From Taeniopygia guttata (taxonomy: Eukaryota > Chordata > Aves > Passeriformes > Estrildidae): DNA of 64,000 nt. This document shows, piece by piece, positions 1 to 11,820 of the stretch. Location of the stretch: NCBI RefSeq assembly GCF_048771995.1, contig NC_133036.1, forward strand, positions 17,887,001 through 17,951,000. Direction: 5' to 3'. The notes beneath the pieces were generated by a model that did not search any database, had not been told where the DNA came from, and was given only the letters and a program-made list of their open reading frames with translations. A program made the translations under genes and the position numbers. Numbering within the stretch: the stretch's first letter is position 1; the number at the start of each line of letters is the position of its first letter.

Positions 1-970
1 CAGAATGCCATGTCCTAGTGCAGGGTGATATCTATAATTATATAAATAAGCATGTGAATCTTACAAAGCAAGTTTGTGTCACTGAAGTAGGATTCTAAAC
101 CTCCCCTAGTGGTTAATCATTTCTAATTTAGAATTCTGCAGTAGCTCATGTTGCTTTTAGGCTGGAAATTTCCCTGCAGGACCCATTGCACTGAAAAACT
201 GGGATCTGGTTGGTGGCTAAGCAAAAAAATGTTGTTTGGTTTTTACTGTGTGATGAGCTGGATTCCAGGAAAGGAATGCTCCCAAATGGAAGGGTCCAGG
301 ACGAATTACCAGGGTGATTCTAGCAGTGATTGAACTTAACCTGCCTTTGCCCAGCCATGTGTAAGTACAAAAGGGCAAAAGGATTTCAAGACAATCTCCA
401 GCAACAATTTTACTGTGGCAAGCCACAGAAACGGGACAGACAGACAAAATAAAGAGTGAGTTTTCACATTTCCCAAGCTTTCCTATATGCTTTTGTTAAA
501 CTTAATAATTTAGGCCAACTCCTTCCTCCTCCATGCAGATAAAGCTGGGACAAGGCAGAGTGAGGGAGAGACCCAACCCACCCCAAACATCCCGGGGTGT
601 CAAAAGTGTCCCCTTGTCCTGGAAACAGGGGGATGGTGCTGGGCTGCAAAGATTCTGTGAGTACTGGCTAAAGGAATTTGTGTTTCTTACTTCAGTCTCA
701 TTTTGGAACCAGAAATAAAGTCTCAAATGGATTTCAAGGAAGGTGGTGGACAATTATCTTTTTAACTTACCTAGGGAATAGCAAAGACTGATTTGTGACT
801 GCTCATGATTGTAGGAGTGATACATCTTTCCATAACATAATTTTCACCATGAAGATGTCCTATATCACTTTAATTGCCAATCACAGTGAAATGAGAGACA
901 GTAAATTATTTGCATAGTCTGCTGAAATGGTAAATTGCTGGAACCAAGAGCCCCTTGCAGAAATACTTAA
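1..970. other. Unique non-coding DNA, no gene seen
   Basis: No repeat family, RNA gene or convincing exon is visible. The open frames here are under 85 codons, overlap one another on both strands and have no splice or start context. The DNA is AT-rich and CpG-poor, like most of the window. Confidence 0.6.
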
Positions 971-1285
971 ATCACAGAATTATGCATTCACAGAGTGGTT
1001 TAAGTTGGATGGGACCCTACAATCACATTTCTGTTCCTGCTATGGCAGGGACCCCTCCCACTGTCCCAGGCTGCTCCAGCTCCAGTGTCCAACCTGGCCT
1101 TGGGCACTGCCAGGGATCCAGGGGCAGCCACAGCTGCTCTGGGTATCCTGTGCCAGGGCCTGCCCACCCTGCCAGGGAACAATTCCTCATTCCCAACATC
1201 CCATCCAGCCCTGCCCTCTGGCACTGGGAGCCATTCCCTGTGTCCTGGCACTACATCCCCTTGTAAAAAGTCCCTCTCCAGCTTT
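971..1285 (-). mobile_element. CR1 LINE 3'-end fragment (minus strand)
   Basis: The left edge carries a decayed tail (ATCACAGAATTATGCATTC, then CACAGAGTGG), the reverse complement of the CR1 3' octamer repeat. It is followed by the typical inverted CR1 3' region: GGCAGGGAC-CCTCCCACT, CCAGGCTGCTCCAGC, then a block ending ACTACATCCCCTTGTAAAAAGTCCC. CR1 is the dominant LINE of birds and is usually 5'-truncated, as here. The open frames of 83-130 codons across this interval are shadows of the repeat. Substitutions from the remembered consensus and the missing 5' part show a dead copy. The right edge is approximate. Confidence 0.85.
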
Positions 1286-3679
1286 CATATTTAAATCTTC
1301 ACTAAGATTCCTAACTTAACCTGAACTTAAACTAGCTCCATGAGGAGTCTGCGTATTTTCTCTGATTATGATAGAATTATTACATTATATGTCAGCATGT
1401 AAAAGATTATTTTTCTTCTAACATATATTTTTGCCACCCAAAGAGCACTGACTTAGCTTTTTTTACAGAACAAAATCTATATGCTTGTTTATGAGCAGTG
1501 GATATAATAATAAACTTCACTTCTGATTCTAAAGACCTGCAGATCTAAAATTCTTTTCTATATAACAGCTATCCACAGTGGTAGACACTAAGAAGAATAA
1601 GGTCATACTCAGCTAAGGTTTATGAGTGCAATTTCCTATCTAAATGAGAAAGCATTTCCATTTGAAGGCAAGGGGGTATTATTATGGACTCTCTTACTGT
1701 TTTTCCTACTTGCTATTATAGGCACTCTTCAGCTAATGCTTCCAGTGCATTCACTTACAAATGCAGTTCAGGTCTACAAAACATCAAAGCCATAATGACA
1801 CAATCTTTTTGAAGCCTTTTATCAAGCTGCTGAGGTTGACCTATTTAATTGTGCAGCCTAAGATGATCCAGATTGCCTGGAAGAACACATCCATGCTCTT
1901 AGGGCTTTGATTTGTACCCTGGAACAGTTTACACAAGGGCACAGCCTTAGCAGGAGTAAACTGGTATTGCTCAGTTGAATTAGAGACAGTGGCCATAGTT
2001 CCAGTAGCTCAGGATCTGTTAACCCTCCAGAGAAGGCAAACAGATTAATTGCACATGGTTTTCCTTGCTGACATATTTTGGAGTGTCCAGGACTTTACCA
2101 AAGGGCTCCAGCACAACTCACAAGTGGTATTTGTGCCCATGGTGAGTGCTCATAGAGCTGATACTAGAAAGCATCTTCCTGTGATGGCCTCCAGCAAAAA
2201 AGTATTATTGTTCATAATTTTACAAAATGTAAGTTTAATATGACTTTTTTTGAAGCAGTTTGTTTATTTTCATGCAACAGTTTGCAGTGTGATCAAAGCA
2301 TGAAGAGGATTTGTATCTGAAGCCTGTGCAGCATCCCAAAGGGCTGTAGCCACAATCAAGTCTTAGGGTCTACAGTTTGTCACTTCAAATCAAACTGAAC
2401 TTGGATGTCTGCCGGAGCTTTGATCTCAGGCAAATCAGGGTTCTCTGCAATCCTTCAGGGATATTTCACAAAGATTAAGCATATCCAAATTCACAAAATT
2501 AGAGCAGATTTTATCAGAATTAACAAACCCAGTGCAGAGTTCTCTGAATGGAACTGAAGGCATGAGAATCATCTACTTGAGCTGCTGACAGGAAGAAAAT
2601 TGATCTCAGTCTATCTTTACAGTCGAGAGCAGAGTCAAATGCCTGATAGATTGGGTACATTGGCAACATACATCATTGCTCAACTGATTTTTTGTCTTTT
2701 TAATGAATATAATGTTCAAGGAAAGTGCAGGGATTTATAGCCCTTATTCATCATCTCGAATTTTAGCCAGGTTCAGCACAGAACAGAGGATACTCACAGC
2801 CATCTGATGGCTATTGAAGTGAAGTGAATCACTGGTCATAGAATACCCACAGCCCCAAAATCTCATTAGAAGAATTTGGACAGACACACACAGAGCGATA
2901 CAGAGGAGTCCAGAGATGACAAAGATGTTTTTTTGATTTGTCAGATGTAATTGTCTGCAGTGAATTTGTATGCATTTTTCAAAAGATTTGCAACAGTTTA
3001 GCAAACTTGGAAAAGAACAATAAAAGCCAGATGTGGATAAAGGCTGGCTTAGAGGGACAGAACAGTTCTTTACACTTTTGGCTATTGTGGCAAGAAAGAA
3101 AGAGAAACTTTCCCCATAATAAAGCATAAAATAACTTGGAGTGATGGTCTGACTTTATAATGGCAAAGTTATGAATTCAGTCTTGGAAATACTTTGTTTG
3201 ATGTGTAACTTTGCAAATCAAAATAACCCACTGGTCTTCTAGGGATCGCTTTTGCAAGTGAGGTTTAATACATGTAAGATTAAATGTGTGTATTAAGTAT
3301 TTTTCTTATGTTATTTGTATTCTTTCTATTCCCCATATAGTTTACCTTCATGTATGTGTATTTGAGTGTTTTTAACTGGAATTAATTCACCACAGACTCT
3401 CAGTATTTTATTTCAGAGCATGTTCCTCAGACATTTGTGTTTTAAGGTGATGGTTACGCTATACTGCCTCTATGTATTGGCCCAACCAGTGTTTGCCAAA
3501 GGGTTTTCTCTTATAAACAAAGGGAAATCACAGGAAAACAGTTCCTTGACTTCCAGGAACAGAAGATGAATGCGGAGGACCCAAATGAGGTTTATATTGA
3601 TCCAGCAGAGCATGAAATCAAAGGTAAGGACAGAAAATGAAGTGAGGAGGGTAGTTGTTCTGAACTTTGTAGGCTGTGA
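1286..3679. other. Unique AT-rich non-coding DNA, no gene seen
   Basis: I see no recognisable repeat or exon. The 127-codon minus frame at about 2,744-3,127 is rich in Leu, Ser, Cys and Phe without a recognisable motif and is most simply a chance frame. Confidence 0.55.
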
Positions 3680-3852
3680 TTAAATTGTTATTGAGCCCTG
3701 GAGCAGGCTGCCCAGAGAGGCAGTGGGGTCTCCATCCTTGGAGGTGCCCAGGCTGTGGCTGGACATGCCCTGAACAGCAGGGCTCAGATGGTGCATCTCT
3801 GAGCAAGGAGGACTGGGCTATGAAGTCGCTGGAAGTCCCTGTCAGCCTCCCC
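3680..3852 (+). mobile_element. CR1 LINE 3' fragment (plus strand)
   Basis: The stretch reads as the last part of an avian CR1 in sense orientation: GGAGCAGGCTGCCCAGAGAG, a block on the pattern TCCATCCTTGGAGGTG..CAGGCTGTGGCTGGACA, then a decayed version of the usual GGGGTTGGACTAGATGATCTC..GGTCCCTTCCAACCTC ending. Both ends are decayed and no octamer tail survives, so this is an old fragment. Boundaries are approximate. Confidence 0.7.
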
Positions 3853-4112
3853 TCCTTTAGGATTTTATGGAATGCAGTATCTGTGTCTACACTAAGATTT
3901 CCAAGGATCCAACATTAGCCTTGCTGGCACTTTAGAAGACCCATCAGCTGCCATTTCTGCCACTCAGCTGTAGAAGGTCCCATGTTCCACTTAACTCTGA
4001 TCAGTGTGAAACTGTAGTTTATACAAAAATTTTTCCTAGAGCTCAGGTTTTTCACTGTGAGGATCAATTTTAACGGGTCATGTACTCAGAGGCACTGACC
4101 AGCACCTCTCAG
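3853..4112. other. Short unique spacer
   Basis: Non-coding DNA between the CR1 fragment and the first LTR. Nothing recognisable. Confidence 0.5.
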
Positions 4113-4515
4113 TGTTTTATCCCAGAGCTGAAAACATTGGGTCCTACCAGGGACTGCTTGCAGGACAAGCTGGAACTCTTGCAGCAGCAGAGAACTTTCA
4201 CTTGGCTACACATATCTGTCGGTCTCAGAATCAAAGAGAGAAATTGAGAGTTTCTAACCAGGAAGAAGCCTGGGAATCTGTTGGAAAAGAATGTAAATAA
4301 TCTTTCATCTCTTATTTGTTCACATTGTTTATAGTTAAGTTCTATCACTGTGCATCAAGCACTCTGCACCAATGGTGAGGGTTGTTTTCACTTCAGGACC
4401 AATGGAGTTGGTCTGCATGAAGCTCTGTATAAAGAGCAATGCATTTTGAAATAAATCAGAGTTTTACTCTCAGCCTTCTGACTCAGAGTCTCTTCATTCC
4501 CATCCTGCCTCAACA
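4113..4515 (+). mobile_element. Endogenous retrovirus LTR (plus strand)
   Basis: A promoter and polyadenylation module sits in order: CCAAT-like GACCAATGG at about 4,397, TATAAAG at 4,428-4,434, AATAAA at 4,450-4,455, then a pyrimidine-rich U5 ending CCTGCCTCAACA at 4,515, a good LTR 3' terminus (CA). The terminal part agrees closely with an LTR type I know from songbird genomes. The 5' edge (TGTTTTATCC at 4,113) is a guess, since I find no matching target duplication beside it. No retroviral gag, pol or env reading frame follows, so this is a solo or truncated LTR. It is immediately followed by another LTR of opposite orientation. Confidence 0.72.
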
Positions 4516-4559
4516 GCGTCACATATCTCTGGGTATATTTAGATAACACACATTCAGAG

Positions 4560-5440
4560 GCGTGTGCAGGCTGCCCTCCTGTCCCACACCCCCCTCTGAG
4601 GAGCATTTCCAGTGTGGAAATGGCACCAGCCCAGGTGCAGCACGGACCAGCTGTGCCCCCCTTAGAGGGATGCTCCCAGCCCTCTCCAGGACACAGGAGC
4701 AGGGCAGGACCTCCAGCCCAGTCTGACCTGCCAGTGTGTGCCCTGGGGCCACAGCATCTCTGTCGATTTCTCAGGGTTCCTAAAGTCAGGGTGACCCCGA
4801 GATTGGAAAGAGTCTTTTCGCCCCAGCCCAAAGCAGCCAAAGAAGGAGCCTGGAATGCGCCGATTGTGCTTTCAAGGTTGTTTATTTTCCCTTATCTAAA
4901 CATTCTTTCTCTGACCTGCTGAGCTCTGTCCAGAAAGGAAGCCATGGCAGTCTGCCCACGAGCCCTGGACAGCTCCCACTTGTATACTCAAAACTACGTG
5001 TCTATGTTTACAATTTATTACCAATTCCCATCACCCATGTTAGACTGTGAATCTCTACCTTGAGCCAATAGGAAAGTGTCACCATCACACCAAGACATGG
5101 AGGACAAGAAGAAGGCCTGGACACACCCAAATTCCTCTATCTTGTACCCCCTTGAACCCCATTCTAAAAAATCGAAGAATTCTACTTTTACAGCCTGCGT
5201 TAATTCAAATATCACACTACTCAAACCTTTGTGGCTTGTAATTCCTCATAAAAAATTGGCAGCTTTTCCCACAGGCTAAAATCAAAGCCACAGGTGTTTT
5301 TTACTTCATGCCAGGGTCTCTGAGACCCCTGCCAGGGTCTCGAGATGGGCAGGGCAGCCAGAGGGATGTCCTGGACTCTGACATATCTCCTCAGACTGCC
5401 AGCTGTCTGTCTCAGTGGGTGATTTATCACCACAGCCACA
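4560..5440 (-). mobile_element. Endogenous retrovirus LTR (minus strand, degenerate)
   Basis: This interval aligns by eye with the LTR at about 24.85-25.88 kb in the same orientation. Shared landmarks on the plus strand are CCCCCCTTAG, then a CTTTCAAGGTTGTTTATTTT block matching TCTCAAGGCAGTTTATTGC, a CAAATTCCTCTATCTTG block, a CTTTGTGGCTTGTAATTCCT block, and GGGTCTC..GGAC near the right end. TTTATT at 4,881-4,886 is the inverted AATAAA. The TATA box looks degenerate (TATACAAG on the minus strand near 4,990). Both edges are estimated by analogy with the other copy. No retroviral genes are attached. Confidence 0.6.
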
Positions 5441-7935
5441 CTCCTCAGTCAAGAGAACGCCTGACAGAAGGAGTTACTCTCCAGAGAGTAACTTTTTCCT
5501 GCTGCTCTCCTGGGGCTGCATCCCTCCTGGGCCATTCCCAGCTTGCAGGCAGAGTGGAGTTTGTAACAGTAAGGGAAATGCTTGCTTTGCAATAGTTCAT
5601 TTGAATCTCCTGTTCTTCCCAGTGATCTTCCTATAATGATCTAAATAGTGAAGAGCGTGTTGCTGCTGCTTGGAACAGAGGGAAGATCAAAGGTCTGTGT
5701 TTCTACAGTTTTTGTCTAGTTAGTGAGGTGGATGGGTAGCAAGGCAAGGACAGCAACTGCCAAGAAGAGAGAGAAGCACTGCAACTAAAACAAAACCAGT
5801 AACAAATTCACAAAAATCTGAATTTACTGTTTCAGTCCTTTGTTGTTTAAAGGAAAAGCAAAACTGACAAAAGTCAAGACTCCTCTGAGATCTTTAGGAA
5901 ACCAGTGGGAAAAAATTGCAGCATGATTTTAGGGGCCAGAGGTGTCCCTGCACATTTTAAAAGCAGATGCACTTGGTGATCTAGTAAGATGCTAACTCCT
6001 GCTTTTTGTCACTTCTTTCAGGCCCTCAAGGCATGTGTCTCTCTCTTCTCCCTTTTCTATGCAAGCAATTTAATTTCAGGTGAATTGTGAATGATTGGAA
6101 AGCCAGGGACTAATACAGCCAGGGACTAATAATCCCTTAATTCTGCCCTTTTTGGTGTAGGGCATAGCCTGCTGCTCTGTTTATTTCCACTGCCGAAATT
6201 GTGAGGCTGCAGCATTCTGACCTCGTGCGTTGTCTCTGCCAGGGACCTCATTTTGACTGTTGCCTTGATGTTTCAGACTATCTGAGATTTCTGTTTGCTG
6301 ATGATAGAGTTTTGAGGGTTTTGTTAAGAAAGTGCCCTTTTCATCAGGACCCAGAGGACAGAGAGAGGTGTTTTGTTTTGTTTTTTTTTTTACTTATTCC
6401 TTCTTTCAGATCACATCAATGAGCAGAAATTAATTTCTTGTGTAACTGTTGATTCCAAAATAATAAGTATTTGTGTTGAGAAACCTTTTGCAGTTTTCTG
6501 CTTTGACAGCTGGCTTCTGAGCACCCTCACTCATGCCTTGGAAAAAAGTTCATCTTGATATCACACTTGATGGCTGTGGCTTGTGATATCTCCCATCCAG
6601 CTGGATCATCACACAGGATTGTATCCCTGCTCAAGCCCTGTCAGCTCAGAGGAACATCAGACATTCTGTCCATTCCTGTTTCTGCAGCAGATCTCCATGG
6701 TGCTTTCTACTTTATTACTTTGGAGAGCCAAAATCCAGTTACTCTTTGGTTGCTTGGTGAATGATTTTATCCAAGGTACCATTAATAATAGCTAAAGTCA
6801 AACTGAATTGAGTGTATTCCCTGCTGAATGTCTGTTAAAGACAGGAGGTTAAAGTGAGGTGCAGAGGACATTTTCATTTTGTAAGTGAGAGAATTAAGCA
6901 GGTTATCTGCAGTCCCTCTTCCTTTCTTTTTCTATAACTTTAGACTGTAAAGTGCATAAGCCAAGTTTGTTTCAGAGATGGCCAGTATAGGAGGTCAGAG
7001 ATGGCTTTTAGCTAAAAGCATTATGTATTTTTGTGAAGAATTTTATGAAGAGTTTTTGCTTATTTCTTTCCATCCATAGGAGACTGAGCTGACTAGGCAG
7101 TTCAGAAAATCATTCTGAAAGAATAAAGTTTTGTGCTCTGTTCCCAGATGGTTGCAAGTGTCCCATGTGGCAAACATTCAGGATGTTTCTTTTGCTGATA
7201 AGTTTGTATTTTTGTTCTGATTTTTACAAGCTAGCACAGTAGCCACTCATAAGTGAGGATTTTGTAACATCCAAATAAAGCACAGATGTGTTTTAATCCC
7301 ATTTGTAAGGATAGGGACTGAAAGGTTTAATCAACAGGCAGAAGATCACAAGGGAAATCAGAACTAAAGCCTGAAAGGTAACACAGACTTCAGTCTAAAG
7401 ACTCCAAGCACAAGATCACTTCAGTCTCTCTCCTCTGTAATTATGAGGTGGAAAATCCCAGAACTATGCCAAATCCTATCTGAAGTATTTTAAAAAGTAA
7501 AGCACATTCTAAATAACACTTTGCATATCCCTAAATCTCTACAACAAATTGTAGAGGTGAAATTTTCTAAAATATTTGTGTGAAATTCCAGGATCTGCAG
7601 AAGCCAGTATAAATATTCACCCTGTCCCCAAGAGAAGGAAGTCAATGTATCATTATAGATAAAGCAAATGAGGAAGGTTTTCATCCTCTTCACCTGTGTA
7701 AGTCTGGCTGCAATGTGCTTCACAAGGGAGGGAATGTGGCTTGTGGCTCCAGACAGGAGGAGACATTTATTTCAAGTCACAAGAGCCAAGAGACTGTAAG
7801 TCCAAAGCCCAGTGGGATATTCTTTCATCCTAACTACTTGTGCAGTGCCTGTCTTCAGCCATGACCTTGGGTCTCTCAGTTGGGCCTTTCTGGCTGGCAG
7901 CAGCAAGAGACAGAGTTTATAGAACAAAATGTACC
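5441..7935. other. Unique non-coding DNA with one 15-bp duplication
   Basis: No gene or mobile element is recognised. A 15-bp sequence AGCCAGGGACTAATA occurs twice, at 6,101-6,115 and 6,117-6,131, one base apart. The frame at about 6,201-6,422 contains the tetrapeptide FADD but no other reverse-transcriptase motif, so it is not called. Confidence 0.5.
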
Positions 7936-8017
7936 AAAAAATCAAAAAAATAATAAAAAAAAACAAAAAAAAAAAAACAAAAAAAACCAAAACAAACAAA
8001 AAAAAAAAAAAAAACAA
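7936..8017. repeat. A-rich low-complexity tract
   Basis: About 80 nt that are almost all A with scattered C, T and G, including uninterrupted A runs of more than 12. The sequence to its left shows no known retroposon body, so I cannot say that it is a retroposition tail. Confidence 0.85.
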
Positions 8018-11000
8018 AGTGAGTAAGAAAAAAATCTATTTCTTCCTTTAAAACTCAGGGACCTTAAAATTTCTGAAAAACATGTCACATTTGAACAATT
8101 TTATTAAGGAACGAGATTGTTTAGCAGATTGAGGGACACAAAATGATGAATTAGCGATACATTTCAACAGCAATGAATTTTAGGGTGAGAAAAGACAAAA
8201 ACAAATTAGTGCTGATGACATTAACACTTAAGCTGAACACAGTGCTCCACGAGTCATGTAATTGCTCTGCCACATTTTAGGCTTGGCAATTTAAAAGATT
8301 AAAGTTTTGCTTTAACTAAGATTTTGAATCTAAGGAGAAGCTACAGAAGAGACATGCAAAGATTTAAATTCACTGGGAGTGCTGTTGGCTGCATGCTGGA
8401 TTTTGAGGATTTTCTGGTTTATATAAAGCTAGCAAAAATTCTATCAAAAACTTTTCCCCTCCTAAGGAAAAAAAAAAAGGCAGATTGTTTCCTAGCAGAG
8501 CATAAAAGAAGGATTGCTGTGTTTTCTATTAGAGCCACCAAGGCAGGTTGCACAGAGGACAGTAAATTTTGTTCATGCTGTGCAGACATTTTGAACCAGA
8601 TGACAACTCCAACAGCTTGGATTCTCTGGAAGGTGAGATTTCAGTGGCTCCAAACGAAAATGAAAAAGCAAGATTGAGGGACACCAAAGTGAAAGCCACT
8701 TGGACGAGTGACAAACACAAATCAATCAGGTTTATAATGGCCTGTTTCTCCTGAGGAATCCTGGGGCCAGGAAGGCAGGGTGCATGACAGGTATATCCTA
8801 AAGTGTCAACAAATCTACTGCTTTCAGCTCCTGTGTGTGTTCCCACCCAAGAGCAGCAGTGCCAGCACAGGAATAGCCTGTCTGCATCATTGGTGCATAT
8901 TCTGGGAAGCAAAGGCACTGCCCTGGCACATCTCGCTTCATTTTCTTCTCATTGTGCCATATGGTGGTGGCATTTTAATTCTGTATTTAAATGCAAGGTT
9001 TGCTGTCTCTGCCCCCATCATCCAGACCCCCCTGTGAGATTTATGGTTGGTGAGGAGGAGGTTGGGCTTAGGAAAGAAGGTGGGGGTGATCAGCAGTGGC
9101 CTCAGTGGGGCACTGGATGAGGTGCCTTGGCAATTTGATGGGATGAGGAGCAGCAAAAGGAAGGCTCAGGTGGAGAGAGGCAAAGAAAGCAGCAAGAGGT
9201 AGAATTTTTCCTAGAGAAACAGGTGGAGATAAGCAGAGTGGGGAAAGGTGGAAGGCTGGGCTCCTGGAACATCAGAAGTGGCTGAAGAAGGGGCAGTGGG
9301 AAAACACCTTTGTGCCAAGAGCCTGCAGTGCAGGGGCTGTCGGGGAAAAACAGGACAGAAAATGCAGCCAGGCATTGCCTGAAGGTCAGCTCAGCCTTGG
9401 ACACTGCTCTGTGGAATTTCACAGAACTTCCCTTTAAGGGAAGAGGGGGAGGAAAAGTGTCATTAAAGGCCTCCTCAAAGCTGGGTAACTGCTTCAAGAG
9501 CCATCCATGGATTTATTTGTAATAAGAGATGTTGTAGCAAGGAGTGGGGATATTCTGCTGGCACTGATCAAGGAGCAGCAGTCAGTGCCTGCCCTGCTCC
9601 TGTTCTGTGCAAGAGCACCAGGAGCCAGGGAGGAAAAGGAGCCAGAGCTCAGGGGCTCATTCAGGGGCAGTTCCTCGCCTCTCTTCACAGATCTCTGCTC
9701 AGTGACTGAATTACACTACTGGGCTGTTCTTTAAATGTATTCTGTTTTAGCCTTCAACCTCTTTTTCATTACATAGCCACGTAAAAACAGAGAAAATAAA
9801 AGCTACTTCTTCAGCAAGGGACACACAAATCATTTTGTTGTTCATGTTTTACAAAACAATATAACTTCTCACCCCACTGGACAACGGCACCTGGAATCTG
9901 AATTTTAATGTAAGCAGCATGAGTCAACATTAAAAGTAGCAGGAACACAAGTTCCCAGGATACCCATATATTTTAAGGCAGAAGGAACCTCGAGAACAAC
10001 ATTAGGTTTCATAATTTGTACAAAATCTTGTATATATGACAGAATACTCTACAACTCTTGGCTCTGTGTTGGAAGAACCTCTAGACTATAACTTGGACTT
10101 TTCTTTGGATAGGCAGTGCAAGTTCAGTTATTTGGCTCTGGATGTGAATCAGTTTTTTTCTGCTGGGTTTGTTGGAGCAGGGAATGCTCTTTAGAGGAAC
10201 ACATATGGTTTTTAACTGTGAGGAATTTTCTGTCACTTCAAAAATATGTTCTTTGCACACCCTCTTAGTCTTTCATTCCAGCCATTGGTACAGAGGAACC
10301 AATAATTCTGCTGGGTTTCAGCCGGTGTGGTGAATTTAATTTTCCAACACTGGACTGTCATTGCAGAGTTTCAAGGTAGTGTAACATTCCATAAAATCAA
10401 ACTGTTTATTATCTAGCAGAAACGAAAGAGCTTTGCTTTTCTTTATTCTGCCTCTTTTTCTCCACTTTGTACTAAGTGATAATATAAATCACATTTTGTA
10501 CTTATTTCAGGAATGCATGTTTTTGTTCTCCTGTGATGCTAAATAAATCTCCAAACATTAACTGTCCCTAAAATACTTGGGGAACTTGCTTCTGCCTAGA
10601 ATATAGACTTAGTCAACCTCATGGTGAGCAAATAATCTATTTGTTATGTGATGAATCTGCGGGTCCTTCACAACAAAAGATCTCTTAAAGCACCAGGACC
10701 AATCCTTTAAGTTGAGAAACAGTATATCAATAAAGGTCAGTGTGACAATGTGATTTATTGAAATGCTGTGCTGCTCCTAGCAGTTAGTATTTTATATTAT
10801 ATGATGCACGGCAGGTGTTTTTCTTCGTATTTGGGTTCCCCACTGAAACCTTGTTCAACCTGTTTTATTATTTATTGTTGCCTTTTAGAGGTGAAAGAAG
10901 CCAATTTATTCAGCTTTCATAACCATTCCTAAGAGGTACAAAGAGGTTAAGGACTAACAGGAAAAATCAATTGGTTAATAAAATAGTTAATTGACTAAAT

Positions 11001-11770
11001 GCTCCTTCCAGGAGGCTCTGAATGCAGACTGTGCAGAACCAAAGGAGGTTTTTTTAATTATAATGGCACCTCACTGCATAAAAGCCTTCAAGGGTTTCAG
11101 ACCTGAGAGAGCTTGTTCTGTTTGTATGGTTTGCACATGGAACAAACCCAGGTACCATAATTAATATTTTTAACAGTTTTTAGTATCTACTTTTCCCTTT
11201 TATGGTCATGATGGATGACAAGGAAATGGCAACAAAATGACCAGGAAACTGAAAGATCAGTCATAGATATTTCACTTTAGATCTAGAAAGATTTTAAAGA
11301 TAAATGTATAAAACACTGACAAACAAACACTTCCCAATTCTGCCTTGTTCTACTGGACTGTCTGGCAGGATTTTTTAAACTGCCTTTATGGTTCTGTTAC
11401 TTATGAAATCCAGGATTTTTAAAAGGCACAGGGAGGTGGGGAGTGACTCATTGTCTTTAACCACTTCTGAATTCCTAGGAGAACATCCAAAACTGGATTT
11501 GGGCACAGTAATGCCAGGCTCTGAATGCCTCTCAGAAAAATGCCCAATGTCTTCAGCTTGCTTTGATGTGCCACCCAGTCACCACTCAGTGGGAGCCCCT
11601 GACATCTGAGCTCCCCAGATTTCCCTGGCATGTTTAACGTACTTATGAGCACATTGTAAACCATTAAAAGCTCAAAAGATACTTTACAGTAGGGACAATC
11701 ACTTTTTACCTATACAGGTTGCATTGTACAGTATTGCAAATGTTAAAAACAGTATTAAATTAATTTAATT
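8018..11770. other. Unique non-coding DNA; one candidate mini-exon listed separately
   Basis: Apart from the candidate exon at 8,586-8,632, nothing is recognised. Between about 9,000 and 9,700 the sequence is more GC-rich and purine-biased (long GGAGG/GGAAG runs) but lacks CpG, so it is not a CpG island. From 9,720 to 11,770 it is plain AT-rich DNA. Confidence 0.5.
8586..8632 (+). other. Candidate 47-nt internal exon (unproven)
   Basis: The segment is preceded by TTTTGTTCATGCTGTGCAG, a usable 3' splice site, and followed by CTGGAAG|GTGAGATT, a near-consensus 5' splice site. One frame is open across it and reads HFEPDDNSNSLDSLE, an acidic, ordinary-looking peptide. I recognise no gene. Splice-like pairs this close together occur by chance in 64 kb, and I see no partner exons nearby with matching phase. 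It is equally possible that this is nothing, or an exon of a long non-coding RNA. Confidence 0.15.
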
Positions 11771-11820
11771 AAAGAAAGAAAGAAGAGAGAGAAAGAAAGA
11801 GAGAAAGAGAGAAAGAGAGA
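11771..11820 (+). repeat. AAAG/GAGA purine run bordering the GGAA array
   Basis: Fifty purines built from AAAG and GAGAAAGA units lead straight into the pure GGAA array. This looks like an older, more variable edge of the same microsatellite. Confidence 0.9.

Noticed and set aside
6201..6422. FADD tetrapeptide suggesting a reverse transcriptase
   Set aside because: No other polymerase motif upstream or downstream, and the frame is only 73 codons. Four residues match by chance.
9000..9700. Possible CpG island or promoter
   Set aside because: GC- and purine-rich but nearly without CpG, and no start-site signals.
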